In this document: positions 33,629 through 44,758 of the stretch, piece after piece | How the letters are laid out: the number at the start of each line of letters is the position of its first letter | Numbering within the stretch: the first letter of the stretch is position 1 | From: Dactylorhiza incarnata | Lineage: Eukaryota > Streptophyta > Magnoliopsida > Asparagales > Orchidaceae | Length of the DNA: 64,000 bases | Direction of reading: 5' to 3' | NCBI GenBank assembly: GCA_033032865.1 | Contig: JAWHQI010000262.1 | Location: 868,001 to 932,000 of the forward strand | The notes under the pieces: generated by a model | Databases searched by the model: none | Told to the model about the DNA's origin: nothing | What the model saw: only the letters and a program-made list of their open reading frames with translations | Translations under genes and position numbers: made by a program

Positions 33629-35426
33629 TGGTGAGGAATGGATTCTCAGAAGGCTCAGAAGAAATCCAGGGCACCATTAAGCTGCTCGAGACCATCGGCC
33701 TGGAATACGCCCTCTCTGAGCCCACATTAATATTAAGAAGAGAAGTGTTGGAGTTCTACTCAAATGCCAAGGATGGCTCCAAGGGAACGTCTGTGCGAAG
33801 CGAAATTAACGGGATAAAGATTAAGGTGAATCCCAAAAGATTGAACAGGGCTCTTCAGTTGCCAACCTTTACCAAGGGGGAGGAAGACGAAATGATTATT
33901 TAGGAAGAACTCGTCAAGGCTCTGGCTTGGTGCGGCCACTCGAGAAAAACCTATGGATCCTTGGAAAGGAAAAGCTTAAATCAACAAGGAAAGTTGTTGG
34001 CAGACATTGTGGGAAAAGCCCTCCTCTGCAAGGTAGGGTCACATTATAGGATATCCAAGCCTATGTTCGAATTAATGACAAGGATAATCCTTAGTGAAAA
34101 GACCAACTAGGGTCAGCACATCTTTAAGAGGATACAAGAAAGCTTTCAAGCTCCAAATCTTGGAAGAATTCTATCATTATACCTTCTGCAAACCTACCCA
34201 GAAAGCTTCAACAAACGCTATGGAGTCAAAATACATCACATGAAAAGAATGGACATCAAAATCCTTGCAAGATGGGAGAAAACTCTGACTAAGCCTCCCA
34301 CGAAGACAGAAACAGTGGAAGATGCAAATAGGATAGGAGAAAGCTCATCTGAAGAGAGTAAGTCAGGGAATAGCTCTCCTCCATCTGGCTCAGAGGCAAA
34401 TGGAGAAATAAGGAATGTCGCCCTCCAGGCCTCTGATCTAAGTCAAGGATTCAGGATTTCTGCAGGCACAGATCAAAGAAGTGCTAAAACTGAGGCAGAG
34501 AAAAACAATGAGATCCCTGCTCAAGTAGAAACAGTGATCCAAAAGATCATAGGGGCTGAGGATGCTGAACATTCTGAGTCTGCAATGCAAGAGGACAATC
34601 AAGAAATCCCTGCTGATGGAACTAGCAGTGATCAGCAAGGTCCTGAAAAGGTGCGTAAGCCAACCCACTCACCAATAGGAAAATCTCTATCGCCAATACT
34701 GGAAGGGGATGAAGAAGAGGATCAAGAGGGATCTTCTATATAGAATAGACAAGAAGAGCCTTCCCTTCTATCTCAAATAATGATGCTCCTGGAAGAGCAA
34801 AGGATAAAACTAGAAAGACATGTGTCCTCTGCCATCAATGATCTAAGAATGGAACTATCTGCTGAAACAGCAAACCTAAGAAATGATGTGAAAAGCCTAC
34901 AAGATTACAATACCTGCTCTCACAAAGCTCTAATTAACATAGGGATCAATCAGGAATCGATTATCGGCAGCTTAGAAAAGGCCTATGTTGCATCAACCAA
35001 GAGAATGGCTGAACACAAAACTGACATCAAAGAAAGTCTAGATCAACAAAATAAAGATTTAGATAGTCATCTACTGGAAACCAAGAATCACTTGGAAGCT
35101 GGAATTCACATGCTCAAAAACAAGATATTGGCCTCTGAAGAGAACCTCCAAAGAGGGATATCTGAAGAAATCATAAAGGGTAGAGATCAATGATAAAGGC
35201 CAGTTGTGATCATGCCATCTAGACCTCGAACACTATCAGGGAAGCAATAAAACTTCCTTCTCTTTGTTATGACGAGACTACCGTAGGTCCCTGTACAGAG
35301 ATTTCTGAAACTAATAAGTATAAAGAAACAATTGAGACTGAAGAAATTAGAAAGAGAAAGTATAGGGAAGAGATAGAGAAAAAGAAGCAGGAAGTCGGTA
35401 CCAAGAAAGCAAAAGAGAGCTGCTGA
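33629..35426 (+). pseudogene. S1 env-like ORF, main part ('putative plant transposon protein' type)
   Basis: One frame runs 33629-35193 through three TAG stops (33901, 34108, 34741), then shifts frame near 35190 and ends at TGA 35424. The N-terminal region has the pattern EFYSNAKDG...INGIKIKVNPKRLNRALQLP, the style of the plant domain I recall as PF20167, found in ORFs downstream of pol in some Sireviruses. The middle is Ser/Glu-rich and disordered, then a long coiled coil (34780-35190), then a basic tail (KRKYREEIEKKKQE). No signal peptide or transmembrane segment is obvious, so an envelope role is by position only. Confidence 0.7.
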
Positions 35427-35649
35427 TACGAATGCACCAGATATATAGATAGGTTAAATATAGAAATGTCAAAACTCTTCTGAACATTCGACACTAATTA
35501 TAAATGAAGAAATATTTGTCAAAATTCTGTGTTTACTTAATTTTGCTGAAATGTCATCATTACGTGCTTATCTGCTTAAATGTTAATATCTGTTATGAGA
35601 ATGGCACTTATCATTGGGTGGGTTATGACTTCTTTAAATAGGGGGAGAT
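35427..35649 (+). other. S1 3' untranslated region with polypurine tract
   Basis: Ends AAATAGGGGGAGAT directly before the 3' LTR. Otherwise AT-rich and non-coding. Confidence 0.7.
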
Positions 35650-37311
35650 TGTTGGGAACAATGCCCTGCAATGTTCCTGATTTGAAGAAGTGCTCAGCTC
35701 AATGATAAATGCAAGTTGTATTTGACATACCATCTATTTCATGCTTGCAGGAATCGACAATATGTCATGTACTTTAGTTATTTTACTAAGTACTTTATCG
35801 TCGTGAAGAACAGGCGATATCATCGACAATGCGTGCTTGTCGTCGTAATGATGGGCAGAGCAGCAGCCGCTGAGAAGCAAAGTATTCGTCGACCGCTGAG
35901 ACATGGCGAGATCGTCGAATGCTGAGACATGGCGAGATCGTCGAACGAAGAATGCAGATCGTCGAACGCTGAGACATGGCAAGTTCGTCGATCGCAGAAT
36001 TCTATTCATCGAATGCAGAGAAGACACAGGACATCATCGTGTAGAACTCATGTCATCGAGAGAACATATGATTACGACGACATGATGCAAGAAGGAAGCT
36101 CACGACGACACTGTCAGAGAAAGAAGATCGTCGTATATACAAAATCGCCAGGATATCTTGTATCGTCGAGATGCCACCATCAGAGGCAGAAATAAGATCG
36201 CGATGACAAAGTCAGAGATAGCTTGTCATCGTAATGATGCAAATATCTTCAAGACATAATTCAAATCTTGCGGACGTGATGTCAGCAATTAATGCCGCCG
36301 CCTGATTGTCCAATCAGTGCGTGCTCTTATGGAATGGGCGTCTGACATTAAAGGATATCAGATGTTACCGTTATGCGGCTCATCTGTCCTATAAAAGGGA
36401 ACAGTGTTGTCCTAGAAGTAGAAGCTTGCTGTGCAAGAAAAAGAACTTGAAAAAGAATCCCGCCGCTCTTCAATATAACAGTATTTTTCAGCGGAGAAGA
36501 AAGAGAAAAAGATTCAAGAGTTCTCATAAGAATCAGTCATCTCCATTGACTGAGAACTCGCCGTTCAATATCAGGCAAAAGAAGAAGAGGCTGAAGAAGA
36601 TCCAGAGCTAAAACTCAAAATCAAGAAGCATCTTCTTCATCCTTAAAGAAGCCGATCTTCATCAAGGTTAAGTTGCCAAATTTCATCGGGCTGAAGAAAC
36701 GGTTTATTTTATTACTGTATTCTCCTGTAAAGGCTTGGGGGCCTATTTGTCTAGCTTGAGGGCTAGAGAGCTGTGAGGCTTGAGGGCTAGGGCAGTGGAC
36801 TTGTGGGTCCGACACCGTCTAACTTTTGGGCTGGAGAGCTGTGAGACTTGAGGGCCAGGGCAGTGCACTTGCGGGTGCGATTTTTCGAGCTTGCGGGCTC
36901 GGGGGCAGTAGGGACTTGCGGGCCTAGGCTGTTGGACTTGCGGGTCCTTATTGTAGGGCTTGAGGGCCTGAGTGTTGAGCTTGCGGGCTCGGGGGCAGTA
37001 GGGGCTTGCGGGCCTAGGCTGTTGGGACTTGCGGGTCCGTGTTGTGAGGCTTGAGGGCCTGAAGTCTTTGGCGGCGTTTGCCGAGCCTAGCACACTGCTA
37101 GGAAGGCGCAGAGGGAAAGAGGACTACTCAAGACACCCGGTCTTAAGGAACCTCTATACATCTTTGTGTGCTTTTCTGTGTTGTGTTTTACATTACAGAA
37201 TCTACTAACCAGAAATCAAGAACACCTTAAAGGGGATAACATAATTTGGAAAACCTATTCACCCCCCCCCCCCCCCTCTAGGTGATAAAGTAGACACCCC
37301 AATAAACAACA
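35650..37311 (+). repeat. S1 3' LTR (1,662 bp)
   Basis: TGTTGGGAACA...ATAAACAACA. The U3 array TCGTCGA spans 35799-36230, TATA is at 36390 and G-rich repeats lie at 36733-37060. It holds the empty CACTA target (GCT, 37051-37053) and a C run near 37263-37276 that is only five C in the 5' LTR. Confidence 0.92.
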
Positions 37312-37382
37312 GTCTGATCTAACTGGAGTAGTTCTGGTTCTAAGCTAGGGTTTTGATGAGTTGTTTGTTCGTATGTATAGAT

Positions 37383-38672
37383 ATGCCGCCGAAGTGTGTT
37401 GCGACAAGGTTGAATCCCAAATCTGAGGGCGAGTATTCGGGTGCGCAGAGTGAGGCTGTGATCGAAAGTCTAGGAGAGAGTACTGAAGCTCTGTCAAGGT
37501 AGTTGGTCGTAATGCAATCACAAATTTAGACGTTGTTGACTACCGCCACTAGGTAGCTGCCGAGGGTGCTGAACCTTGCAGTAGGCCAGCCTGTACCAGT
37601 TCCTCTCGCTCCTTTGGTGCCTCCTATTTCATTGCCGCCAGAGAAGAACTTCATCTCGCAATTCTTGTGATTAGGACCCCCGACCTATTACGGGAGAGCC
37701 GACTTTATGGCGCTAGACGATTGGATCATAGCAATGGAGGAGATGTATTCCTACTTGGGAATTTCTGTCGAACAGAAGGTTCTGGTCACTGCTTTCCAGT
37801 TGAATGGACATGCGAAAGGCTGGTGGATTAGGGAGAAAGAAGGGATCACAGATGGGTGTTCGTGGGATCGGTTCAAAGGAATATTGTTGAAGAAGTTTTT
37901 CTGGACAGTTGAGCAGGACAGATTGATGAATACTTTTCTTCACTTAAAGCAAAGACAGCTCACAGTTGGTGAATAAGAGATTGAATTCAGCAAATTAAGC
38001 AGGTTTGCTTCAGAATTAGTGGCCACAAAAGAGGGTATGGTGAAGCAATTTCTGGGAGGTCTGCGCAGTGAGATTCAACAGCTAGCATGCACTTACCGAT
38101 CTGAGACCTTTATGGATGCGATAGAAGCTGCCCTGAAGGTTGAGATGATTGATAACGCCAAGAATCATGGAAAAGAGTAAGGAAAGCAAAGCGAAAAGGT
38201 GAGGAGGGCAGTAGCCCTGCTCCAAGCAAAAAGGGAGGACCAATGTGCTGTTTTTGTGGCCGCCTGGGTCACCCATTCGAGAAGTGCTTTAAGTGGTTAG
38301 CCGCGCAGAGTCAATTTCAACTGCAAGCAATCCAAGGTGAGTCAAAAGGTGAGGTTACCCGTGGGTCGTGCAAGCAGAATGGGCATGATGTGGCCGACTA
38401 CTGGTCTAAAGAGAAGGTGTTCTTTCACTGTGGTTGAAAGGGGCATGAGGCTGCCCTTTGCTGGGTGAAGCATAGATCGTGCTTCCAGTGCGGTTAGAAA
38501 GGGCATATGAAGTCTCAGTGCCCATAGTTCTAGCCTGCTAGCTAGACCGTTCCTCTTCAGGCATTGTCGTCGTCGCCGCCGTAGCAGCTGCAGCCGTAGA
38601 TGGATCGGGGAAAAGCTGTGTTGAATATCATGACTAAGGAAGAAGCCCAATGTTCTAACCAAGTGATTTCAG
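37383..38672 (+). pseudogene. G1 gag with a cluster of zinc knuckles
   Basis: ATG at 37383 (MPPKCVATR). The gag core is about 37690-38130 (WIIAMEEMYSYLGI, FQLNGHAKGWW). A frameshift near 38200 follows. Then come up to four CCHC-like knuckles: CCFCGRLGHPFEKC (38243), a degenerate CKQNGH (38369), HCG-KGHEAALC (38428) and CFQCG-KGHMKSQC (38479). In-frame stops: TAG 37500, 37527, 37554, 38495, 38525, 38531, 38543, 38582, 38597; TGA 37668, 38435; TAA 37974, 38178. The gag ends at CAG 38672, before the putative intron. Role: RNA packaging and particle formation. Confidence 0.8.
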
Positions 38673-38754
38673 GTTAGTTTTCGATCTAGTCATTAGCTTC
38701 TATTGTATGACTCTTTTGGTTTTGCATTAACGTTGTGTTGTGATGGTTCTTTAG
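38673..38754 (+). other. Putative 82-nt intron in G1 between gag and protease
   Basis: TCAG|GTTAGT ... TTCTTTAG|GA, T-rich, with a branch-point-like CATTAAC about 25 nt before the acceptor. Its length is not a multiple of three: the gag frame before it and the protease frame after it differ, and removing it puts them in phase. Unspliced RNA meets TAG at the second codon after the junction. Confidence 0.7.
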
Positions 38755-40401
38755 GAAAGTTTAAGGTAAGGAATCGATGGGCACGTGTTCTCTTTGATTT
38801 GGGTACCACCCATTCTTATGTGGCAAAAAAGCTCGTTGACCGTCATCGCTGGACCGTTGATCAAGTCAACAAGGCGCTCTGCATCCATTTTCCGTTCGGT
38901 GATTCTATGGTAGCAAACAAGTGTGTCAAGAGGTGTCTGATTCTATTAGGAGGGTTCTTAGCTATTGACAATCTCAAGGTGTTAGAGTTGGAAGACTTTG
39001 ACGTGATTTTGGGCATGGATTGGTTATTCAAAAATAATGCAGAAATCCAATGCATGGCTAAGGGTTTGGATCTTCTAATGGATAATGGTCAGCGCCTGAG
39101 TGTGTATGGTTTTCCACGTCAGGATTCCTTAATTATCTCCGCCATGTGTGCTCAGAGATATTTGGACTCCGGTGGTAGTGCCTATCTTGCTTCTCTTTTA
39201 GAAACTGCTTGTAGAATACCTCAGGTTGAGGGTATTTCAGTGGTGCAATAGTTTCCAGATGTGTTTCCCGCCAGTCTTTCTGGTCTTCCTCCTGAGCGTG
39301 AGGTAGAGTTTTTTATAGATCTCGAGCCCGGTGCTCGTCCGATTGCAAAGGCACCCTATTGTATGGCGCCGCATGAGTTGGAGGAGCTGCATACCCAGTT
39401 TGATGAGCTTTTGCAGTGTGGCTTCATTATGGCTAGTTCATCGCCTTGGGATGCCCCTATTCTGTTTGTAAATAAGAAAGATGGATTGATGAGGCCGTGC
39501 ATTGACGATCAGGAGTTGAATAAAGTGACAATCAAGAACAGATACCCGCTACCACGAATTGATGATCTTTTCGATCAGTTGCAGTGTAGCTGTGTTTACT
39601 CAAAGATTGATCTCCGTTCGGGATATCACCAATTGAGGATTCGGTAGTCAGATGTACTGCGTATTGCTTTTCGATCCCTGTATGGACATTTTGAGTTCTT
39701 GGTAATGTATTTTGGGTTGACAAATGCGCCCTCTGCCTTCATGGATTTGGTGAACAGAGTATTCAAAGACTTCCTGGATCAGTTTGTTGTGGTGTTTATC
39801 GATAATGTGCTAATGTTTTCTCAGAGCGCTGAAGATCATGCTCTGCATTTGCGTTTGGTTCAATCAACTCTGGAGAGAGCATAAGTTGTATGCCAAGTGG
39901 AGCAAGTGCGAATTCTGGCTCTCTCCGGTATCTTTTCTGGGCCATGTCGTGAGCAAAGAGGGGATTGCAGTGGACCCGGAAAAGGTTTCTGCGTTCTTGG
40001 AATGGATGATACTGGCCTCGCCGAAAGAAATTAGAAGTTTCTTGGGGTTAGCGAGGTATTATCGAAGATTTGTGCAAGGATTTTCCATGCTGTCTGCGTC
40101 ATTGACTAAGCGTACTCAGAAGAACGCAGCTTTTGTTTGGAATGATGAGTGTGAAGAAGCTTCTCAAGAGTTGAAGAGTAAGTTGTGTTCTGCTCCTGTC
40201 TTGGCTCTACATACTAAAAATGTAGAGTTTGTAGTTTATGTGGATGCATCTAGAGTTGGTCTCGGCTGTGTTCTGATGCAAGAAGGGAGAGTGATTGCAT
40301 ACGAGTAGAGGCAATTTAAGGTTCATGAAAGAAAAATCCCTACGCATGACTTGGAATTTGCAGCTGTGATCTATGCTTTGAAGCTATGGAGGCATCTGCT
40401 A
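38755..40401 (+). pseudogene. G1 pol, first part: protease, reverse transcriptase, start of RNase H
   Basis: Protease motif is VLFDLGTT where families have DTGAS or DSGAT, so the catalytic loop is mutated. ILGMDWL follows at about 39007. The RT begins about 39270, with [12 protein letters not shown] and FIDN in place of FIDD/YVDD (39797-39808, one catalytic Asp changed). Stops TAG at 39249, 39645 and 40306; a frameshift near 39870. RNase H starts with [12 protein letters not shown]. Interrupted at 40402 by S2 after the duplicated TGCTA; resumes in phase at 63200. Confidence 0.85.
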
Positions 40402-40589
40402 TGTTGGAAAAAACTCCTTTGATTTAACTTAACAAATCAACTATATCTGATTTTACCTTCTAGGTTTATTATCCATTGTATAGTAAGTGTAATTTGGTCA
40501 TTAGATGTCTTAGGATGTCTCACTCAACTTAGAGTGTGAAGACCAGGTTAGGACAAGCACAATTTGAGTTGAATTAATACTTGCATCGA

Positions 40590-40950
40590 ATATAAGTCAA
40601 TGCAACTTCGATATGATGTCGACGCAACTCACACTAGAAGTCCAAGCAACTTAATATCTCTGTCAAAGTATATCAAGTCGACGCTATGTCGAATAGGAGT
40701 CGACGTAGTTGAAGGAGCATGTCAAAATTATCCTAGAAGTCGACGCAACGTCATTTACAATTCGACGCAGATAATGACGTTGAAGTACAAGTCTTCAACT
40801 CGACGGTTACATCGATAAGTAATCGACATAACGTCAACAACAGAGTTCATCCAGATCTAGAAGGAATTCGAAGCTGCTCTCATAAGAACTCGAAGGTGCG
40901 TCGATAAGAGAGAAAATGAAGTCGACGCAGTGTCGAATACAGTCTGAATA
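40590..40950. repeat. S2 U3 array of TCGACGCAACGTCGA-type motifs
   Basis: A dozen or more TCGACGYA or YGTCGA words, often paired as palindromes, near AAGTCCAAGCAACT. The counterpart in the 3' LTR is 61745-62105; a third copy is inside the element at 44245-44620. Confidence 0.85.
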
Positions 40951-41400
40951 GGAAACCTTTTCAGCTGTCCTTTTAGAACTCTCTCTGAAGGCCCACGACA
41001 CTAAAGACCATTCTACAATGTTTTGTTTATTGCCTAGAATGGAAATGAGCATTCAAGAAGACAGGAAAAGCTTTCTTGGAATATATTCAAACAGCTGGCA
41101 GGCGGGTCGTGAACAAAAGAAGAAAGAAAGATTAATTGTCCAAGACTATGCCTTTTCAGGACAACCCAAAAGAGGAAACTAATTCAAATTAAATGATGGA
41201 CAATAAGTAGGCTGAGAAGAGAGAAAAACATAGAGCATTCATTACAATCTGATATAGCTTGTCGATTAGGGCTCCCACTTCTTCTTCTTCCTCCTGGAAC
41301 CCTAAAAAGACAAACCGAAGAAGTGCTCTCTCTCAGAATAGAAAAATAGAAGGCTGCTCTTTCATCAACATCATATAACAACCAAATAGCAAGCAGAAGA

Positions 41401-41407
41401 TATAAAA
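41401..41407 (+). promoter_or_regulatory. Possible TATA box of S2 LTR
   Basis: GATATAAAAAAG downstream of the U3 array. The 3' LTR has ATATACAAAAGG here, so the site is not conserved. Confidence 0.3.
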
Positions 41408-42023
41408 AAGAATCTGAAGAATATAACCCTTGCAAATCATCACAACCATAAGCAAGGTTTCATCATTAGTAGATCTATTGATGGGAAAAATAGAAGCTGA
41501 AAGCTTCTACAGAATTCTGAGAACATAATTCTTCTTCTCTCTTCTTTCAATTTCCTCAATTGTACAAAATTTTAAGAATCCCTCTTCTAATAGATTCAGT
41601 GGTTCAAGATCTCCTTATCAAAATATCTGAGTGATTCAAGATCTCCTTATTCAAAAATCTGAGTGATTCAAGATCTCCTTATCAAAAGATCTTTGGTTCT
41701 AAGAGTCTCCTTATCAAAAGACTCAGGCACAGGTTGTGTATTCCTACTAGGTGGTAGAAGAGAGGACTACCCGCATTTTGGGGAACCTCAATAAAATTTT
41801 GTGTCTTCTGTGCGTGTTAATTTTCTATGTTGTCCTTTATTGCTTATAGTTTTTCTGCTTTACTTTAACAACATTTATTTAATTCTGTGTTTTGTATTGT
41901 TGAAGCATAACACTTAGTTTTTTATGGTGTGTGCACAAATAGGATTGAAAATATTTTTAAATCTCTATTCACCCCCCCCCCCCCCTCTAGAGTGTTCTCA
42001 GAGGCACACTATGCACTTTCAAT

Positions 42024-42040
42024 TGGTATCGGAGGTTGGT
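42024..42040 (+). promoter_or_regulatory. S2 primer binding site, mutated
   Basis: TGGTATCGGAGGTTGG just after the LTR; the usual TGGTATCAGAGC has one or two changes. Confidence 0.7.
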
Positions 42041-42155
42041 TGATCATTAAAAGGTTAACACCTTGATCAAAAAGACCTCCTACTCTTATTTTTTACAAAA
42101 AAATTAATTTATAAAGAAAATAAGTTCTAAGGATTATGCATCAACATGATCTCCA

Positions 42156-44016
42156 GTGTGTAACCTAAATAAGTTTCCACTCTGGAAGGCCAGAATAAAA
42201 CTATATATGAACTCCATTGATGAAGACATCTTTGATGTTATCTTTTTAGGTCCTCCAGCCCAATACAAGAAAGATGCCAATGGATTTTCAACACAGGAAC
42301 TTGTGCCCAGGTCTGAGTGGACAGAGACTGAAAAGAATCAAAAGGAATGTGATGCCAAAGCTATGAACATTCTGGTATCCACCATTTCAGATGACATCTT
42401 CCAGAAGGTAGCTGACTGCCAATCAGCCAAAGAGATCTAGAAATCTCTTTCCAGACTGGTAGAAGGAAGTTCTGATGAAAGAAAGGATAGGAAGTTCCTT
42501 CTTATATCCCAATATGAGAACTTTCAAAAGAAAGCTGATGAATCTGTTGCTGAGATGTATGACAGATTCAGTATCATTGTCAATGAGCTGAGGAGTCTGT
42601 ACAAGGAAAGCTGATCAATCATTGTCATAGAGATCAATGAAAAAATCAAAATGTGCTTCCCTAGCTCATGAGATTCAAGGATCTAGGCCATCAGAGAGTC
42701 CAGATGTCATAGAGAAATCTCTACTGAGGCTTTGCTAGGAAAGCTTAAATCATATGAGATGCTGCTGAAAAATAGACCTGAAATAAATGCAAAGGAGACA
42801 ACTCCAACTCCTATCCAAAGGACCCTTACTCTGAAAGCTTCTGAAGGAGATCCCTCCACTCCTGAAGATGAAATGTTCAGTCTCCTAGCAAGGAGATTTA
42901 GAAAGTGGGTCAAGAAAGAAAACTCAAGGAGAAGAGAAATGAGCTCAAAGCCCAGATATGATAAGACTCCAAAGAAGGAGATAATTTGCTTCACCTGCAA
43001 CAAGCCAGGGCACATTGCCCCTGAATGCCCACAGGAACAAAAGGTCAGGAGCAACAACAAAGAAGAGAATTAGAAGAAGTCCTTCAAGAAGAAAGACAAA
43101 AAGAAAGACAAAGGTTTCATTGATGAATACTGGAGTGACTCTGAAGAAGAGTTAAGCTCCTCTTCTTCTGAGAGTGATGAAGAAGCAGAAGCAGCTTGCA
43201 TGATGGCATTGGGGATATCCTCAGATGATGAGGAAGAACAGGTAACTCTGTTTGATGATTTTGATTTCAATTCTGATGATTTTAAAAATTTCCTTAAAGA
43301 ATTTTGCAATGATTTCCTCAATAGTCAAAAAGAAATAATTGTAGTTAGGTCTTCTAGACGAACTTAGGAATGATGATGTATACTTAAGAAATCTGGACTT
43401 AATAGATGAAATTAATAATAAGGAATCAGAACTGATCAAAATAAGAAATGAAAATAAAGAATTGAAAGAAGATCTAGCAAAGGCAAAAGCCATTGAGGAC
43501 ATTCTCAATGGGTGGAGTCAGAAGTTCAAAAATATCACACAAAATCTCTCCATGAGATTTAAGCATAAAGGTCTAGGAGCAGACCCATGCACTAGCACTG
43601 AAATCACTAGTAGACCATCCTGGAAAAATTGAGTTAGATTTATTAGACCTAGTGATTATCAACCAAGTGAGAGGAGTGAATTAAATGAGAATCAAGATAA
43701 CAATAATCCTGATAAAATCACAATATTCAATATAGCAAATGAAAAAGGAAATGCTAAGAAAATTATTCCAAACAAGCCTAAAAATCTAAATAAAAATGCT
43801 AAAGTCAAAAATAAAATAATTAGACGTTCTGCTGATCTACTATATTATGATTCCATTTATGCACATTTTCACTATCAAGGTAATAAACATAGGTTTGATA
43901 TATCAATCCTCTACAATCCAAAAGAATATCATGAAAGACCTTTTATTCTTTCATTGGAACTTACAATGGTAAAAGTAAAGGGCCCAAGGTAACCTGGGTT
44001 CCCTCTATTGTTTGAG
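42156..44016 (+). pseudogene. S2 gag (UBN2-like, zinc knuckle, coiled coil)
   Basis: N-terminal NKFPLWKARIKLYM is the copia gag signature. Then come a helical UBN2-like region, an intact zinc knuckle CFTCNKPGHIAPEC (about 42990), an acidic Ser/Glu stretch with YWSDSEEE, and a coiled coil (43380-43500). It ends GPK, then a garbled TWVPS near 43990, the usual gag-protease border. Stops TAG 42438, 42684, 43071 and TGA 42612, 42669; a frameshift near 43345; another TGA near 43633. The true start may lie just upstream at 42137. Confidence 0.78.
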
Positions 44017-44244
44017 CTGATTGTGCAGGATTCGGCAGGACCTCTCATAGGAGAGAATGGAAGAGGAAGAAAGAACTATGGTCTAACAACGACCCAAATT
44101 AAACAGGGGAGTAATTTCTTCTTTAAACTCCTTTATCATCTAAATAGTTCTTAAAGATAAATAGTATAAACAACATTTTCAATAAACATCATTGCTGGGA
44201 TAAAAAACAAGAATTTTCTAAGAAAATAAAACTATTTGTTCAGA
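44017..44244 (+). other. S2 spacer after gag
   Basis: AT-rich, no pol coding, no GGGGGAG motif; leads into the internal array at 44245. Confidence 0.5.
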
Positions 44245-44620
44245 GTTGCGTCAAATAGAAGTCGATGTACAGTCGGATCCTACTCGACGCCAGCATCGAG
44301 AAGCACTCAGAGCGAATAATTTGAATAAAATTTGACGCAGCGTCAAGTTCATATCGACGCATGCATTGACTTAATAATCGCTGATCAAATTCAAGGTCAC
44401 GTCAATTATAAATCAATGCAACGTCGACATTACTACGTCAATTTAAGAATTGCTGAACAATCTCAACGCTGCGTCGAATATTAATCGACACAATGTCGAT
44501 ATAACTGCGCGCACAGAATTGCTTCTAGAAGAAGTCTCGACATATTTGTGCGCTCCAAATATTAATTCTTATCGACGTAGCATCGATTGCAACCCTAAGT
44601 TGCGACGAATCATCTTCTCT
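44245..44620. repeat. U3-like palindromic array inside S2, upstream of the env-like ORF
   Basis: About fifteen YGACGYA or GTCGA words, the same vocabulary as S2's own U3 (40590-40950), placed 140-510 bp before the env-like ATG. A C/T-rich tract (44660-44710) follows, as near plant transcription starts. Confidence 0.75.
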
Positions 44621-44758
44621 TAAGTAACTTCAGCGCCGAATCATTTACGCGTTCAAATTTTTATCTTCTTGCTCTCTTGCTCTCTCCTTCTCCAGTTCGC
44701 TCATAGTCTTGTCCCTCTCTCTCTCATTTTCTCTTGTGTTTGCAAGTACCTAAAATCG

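Larger units (their letters stand above)
4071..37311 (+). mobile_element. S1: non-autonomous Sirevirus-like copia element, gag plus env-like ORF, no pol
   Basis: Bounded by GTCTG (4066-4070 and 37312-37316). LTRs 4071-14484 (split by a CACTA element) and 35650-37311; primer site 14487; polypurine tract just before 35650. The coding part is a gag (14526-15862, 23318-23716) ending in the GPK--WVPK motif that usually precedes protease in copia. Only about 490 bp of non-coding DNA then leads to an env-like ORF (24209, resuming at 33629). There is no protease, integrase, RT or RNase H anywhere in it. L1 interrupts gag and G2 interrupts the env-like ORF; without the insertions it would be about 7.7 kb. 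The C-rich LTR end (TTCACCCCC...CTCTAGGTG) and GGGGGAG motifs are typical of the SIRE/Maximus group. Confidence 0.85.
40402..42021 (+). repeat. S2 5' LTR (1,620 bp)
   Basis: TGTTGGAAAAAACTCC...ATGCACTTTCA. It has a U3 array, repeated GTTCAAGATCTCCTTATCAAAA units at about 41600-41730, and the C-rich TTCACCCCC...CTCTAGAG near the end. Confidence 0.9.

Noticed and set aside
33629..35426. True viral envelope gene
   Set aside because: No signal peptide, transmembrane helix or glycoprotein features visible; the name rests on position after gag/pol in related elements.
37500..40308. TAG stops as programmed readthrough or stop reassignment
   Set aside because: They are scattered through gag and pol together with frameshifts and mutated catalytic residues; decay explains them. 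Only the TAG inside the 38673 intron may have a role.
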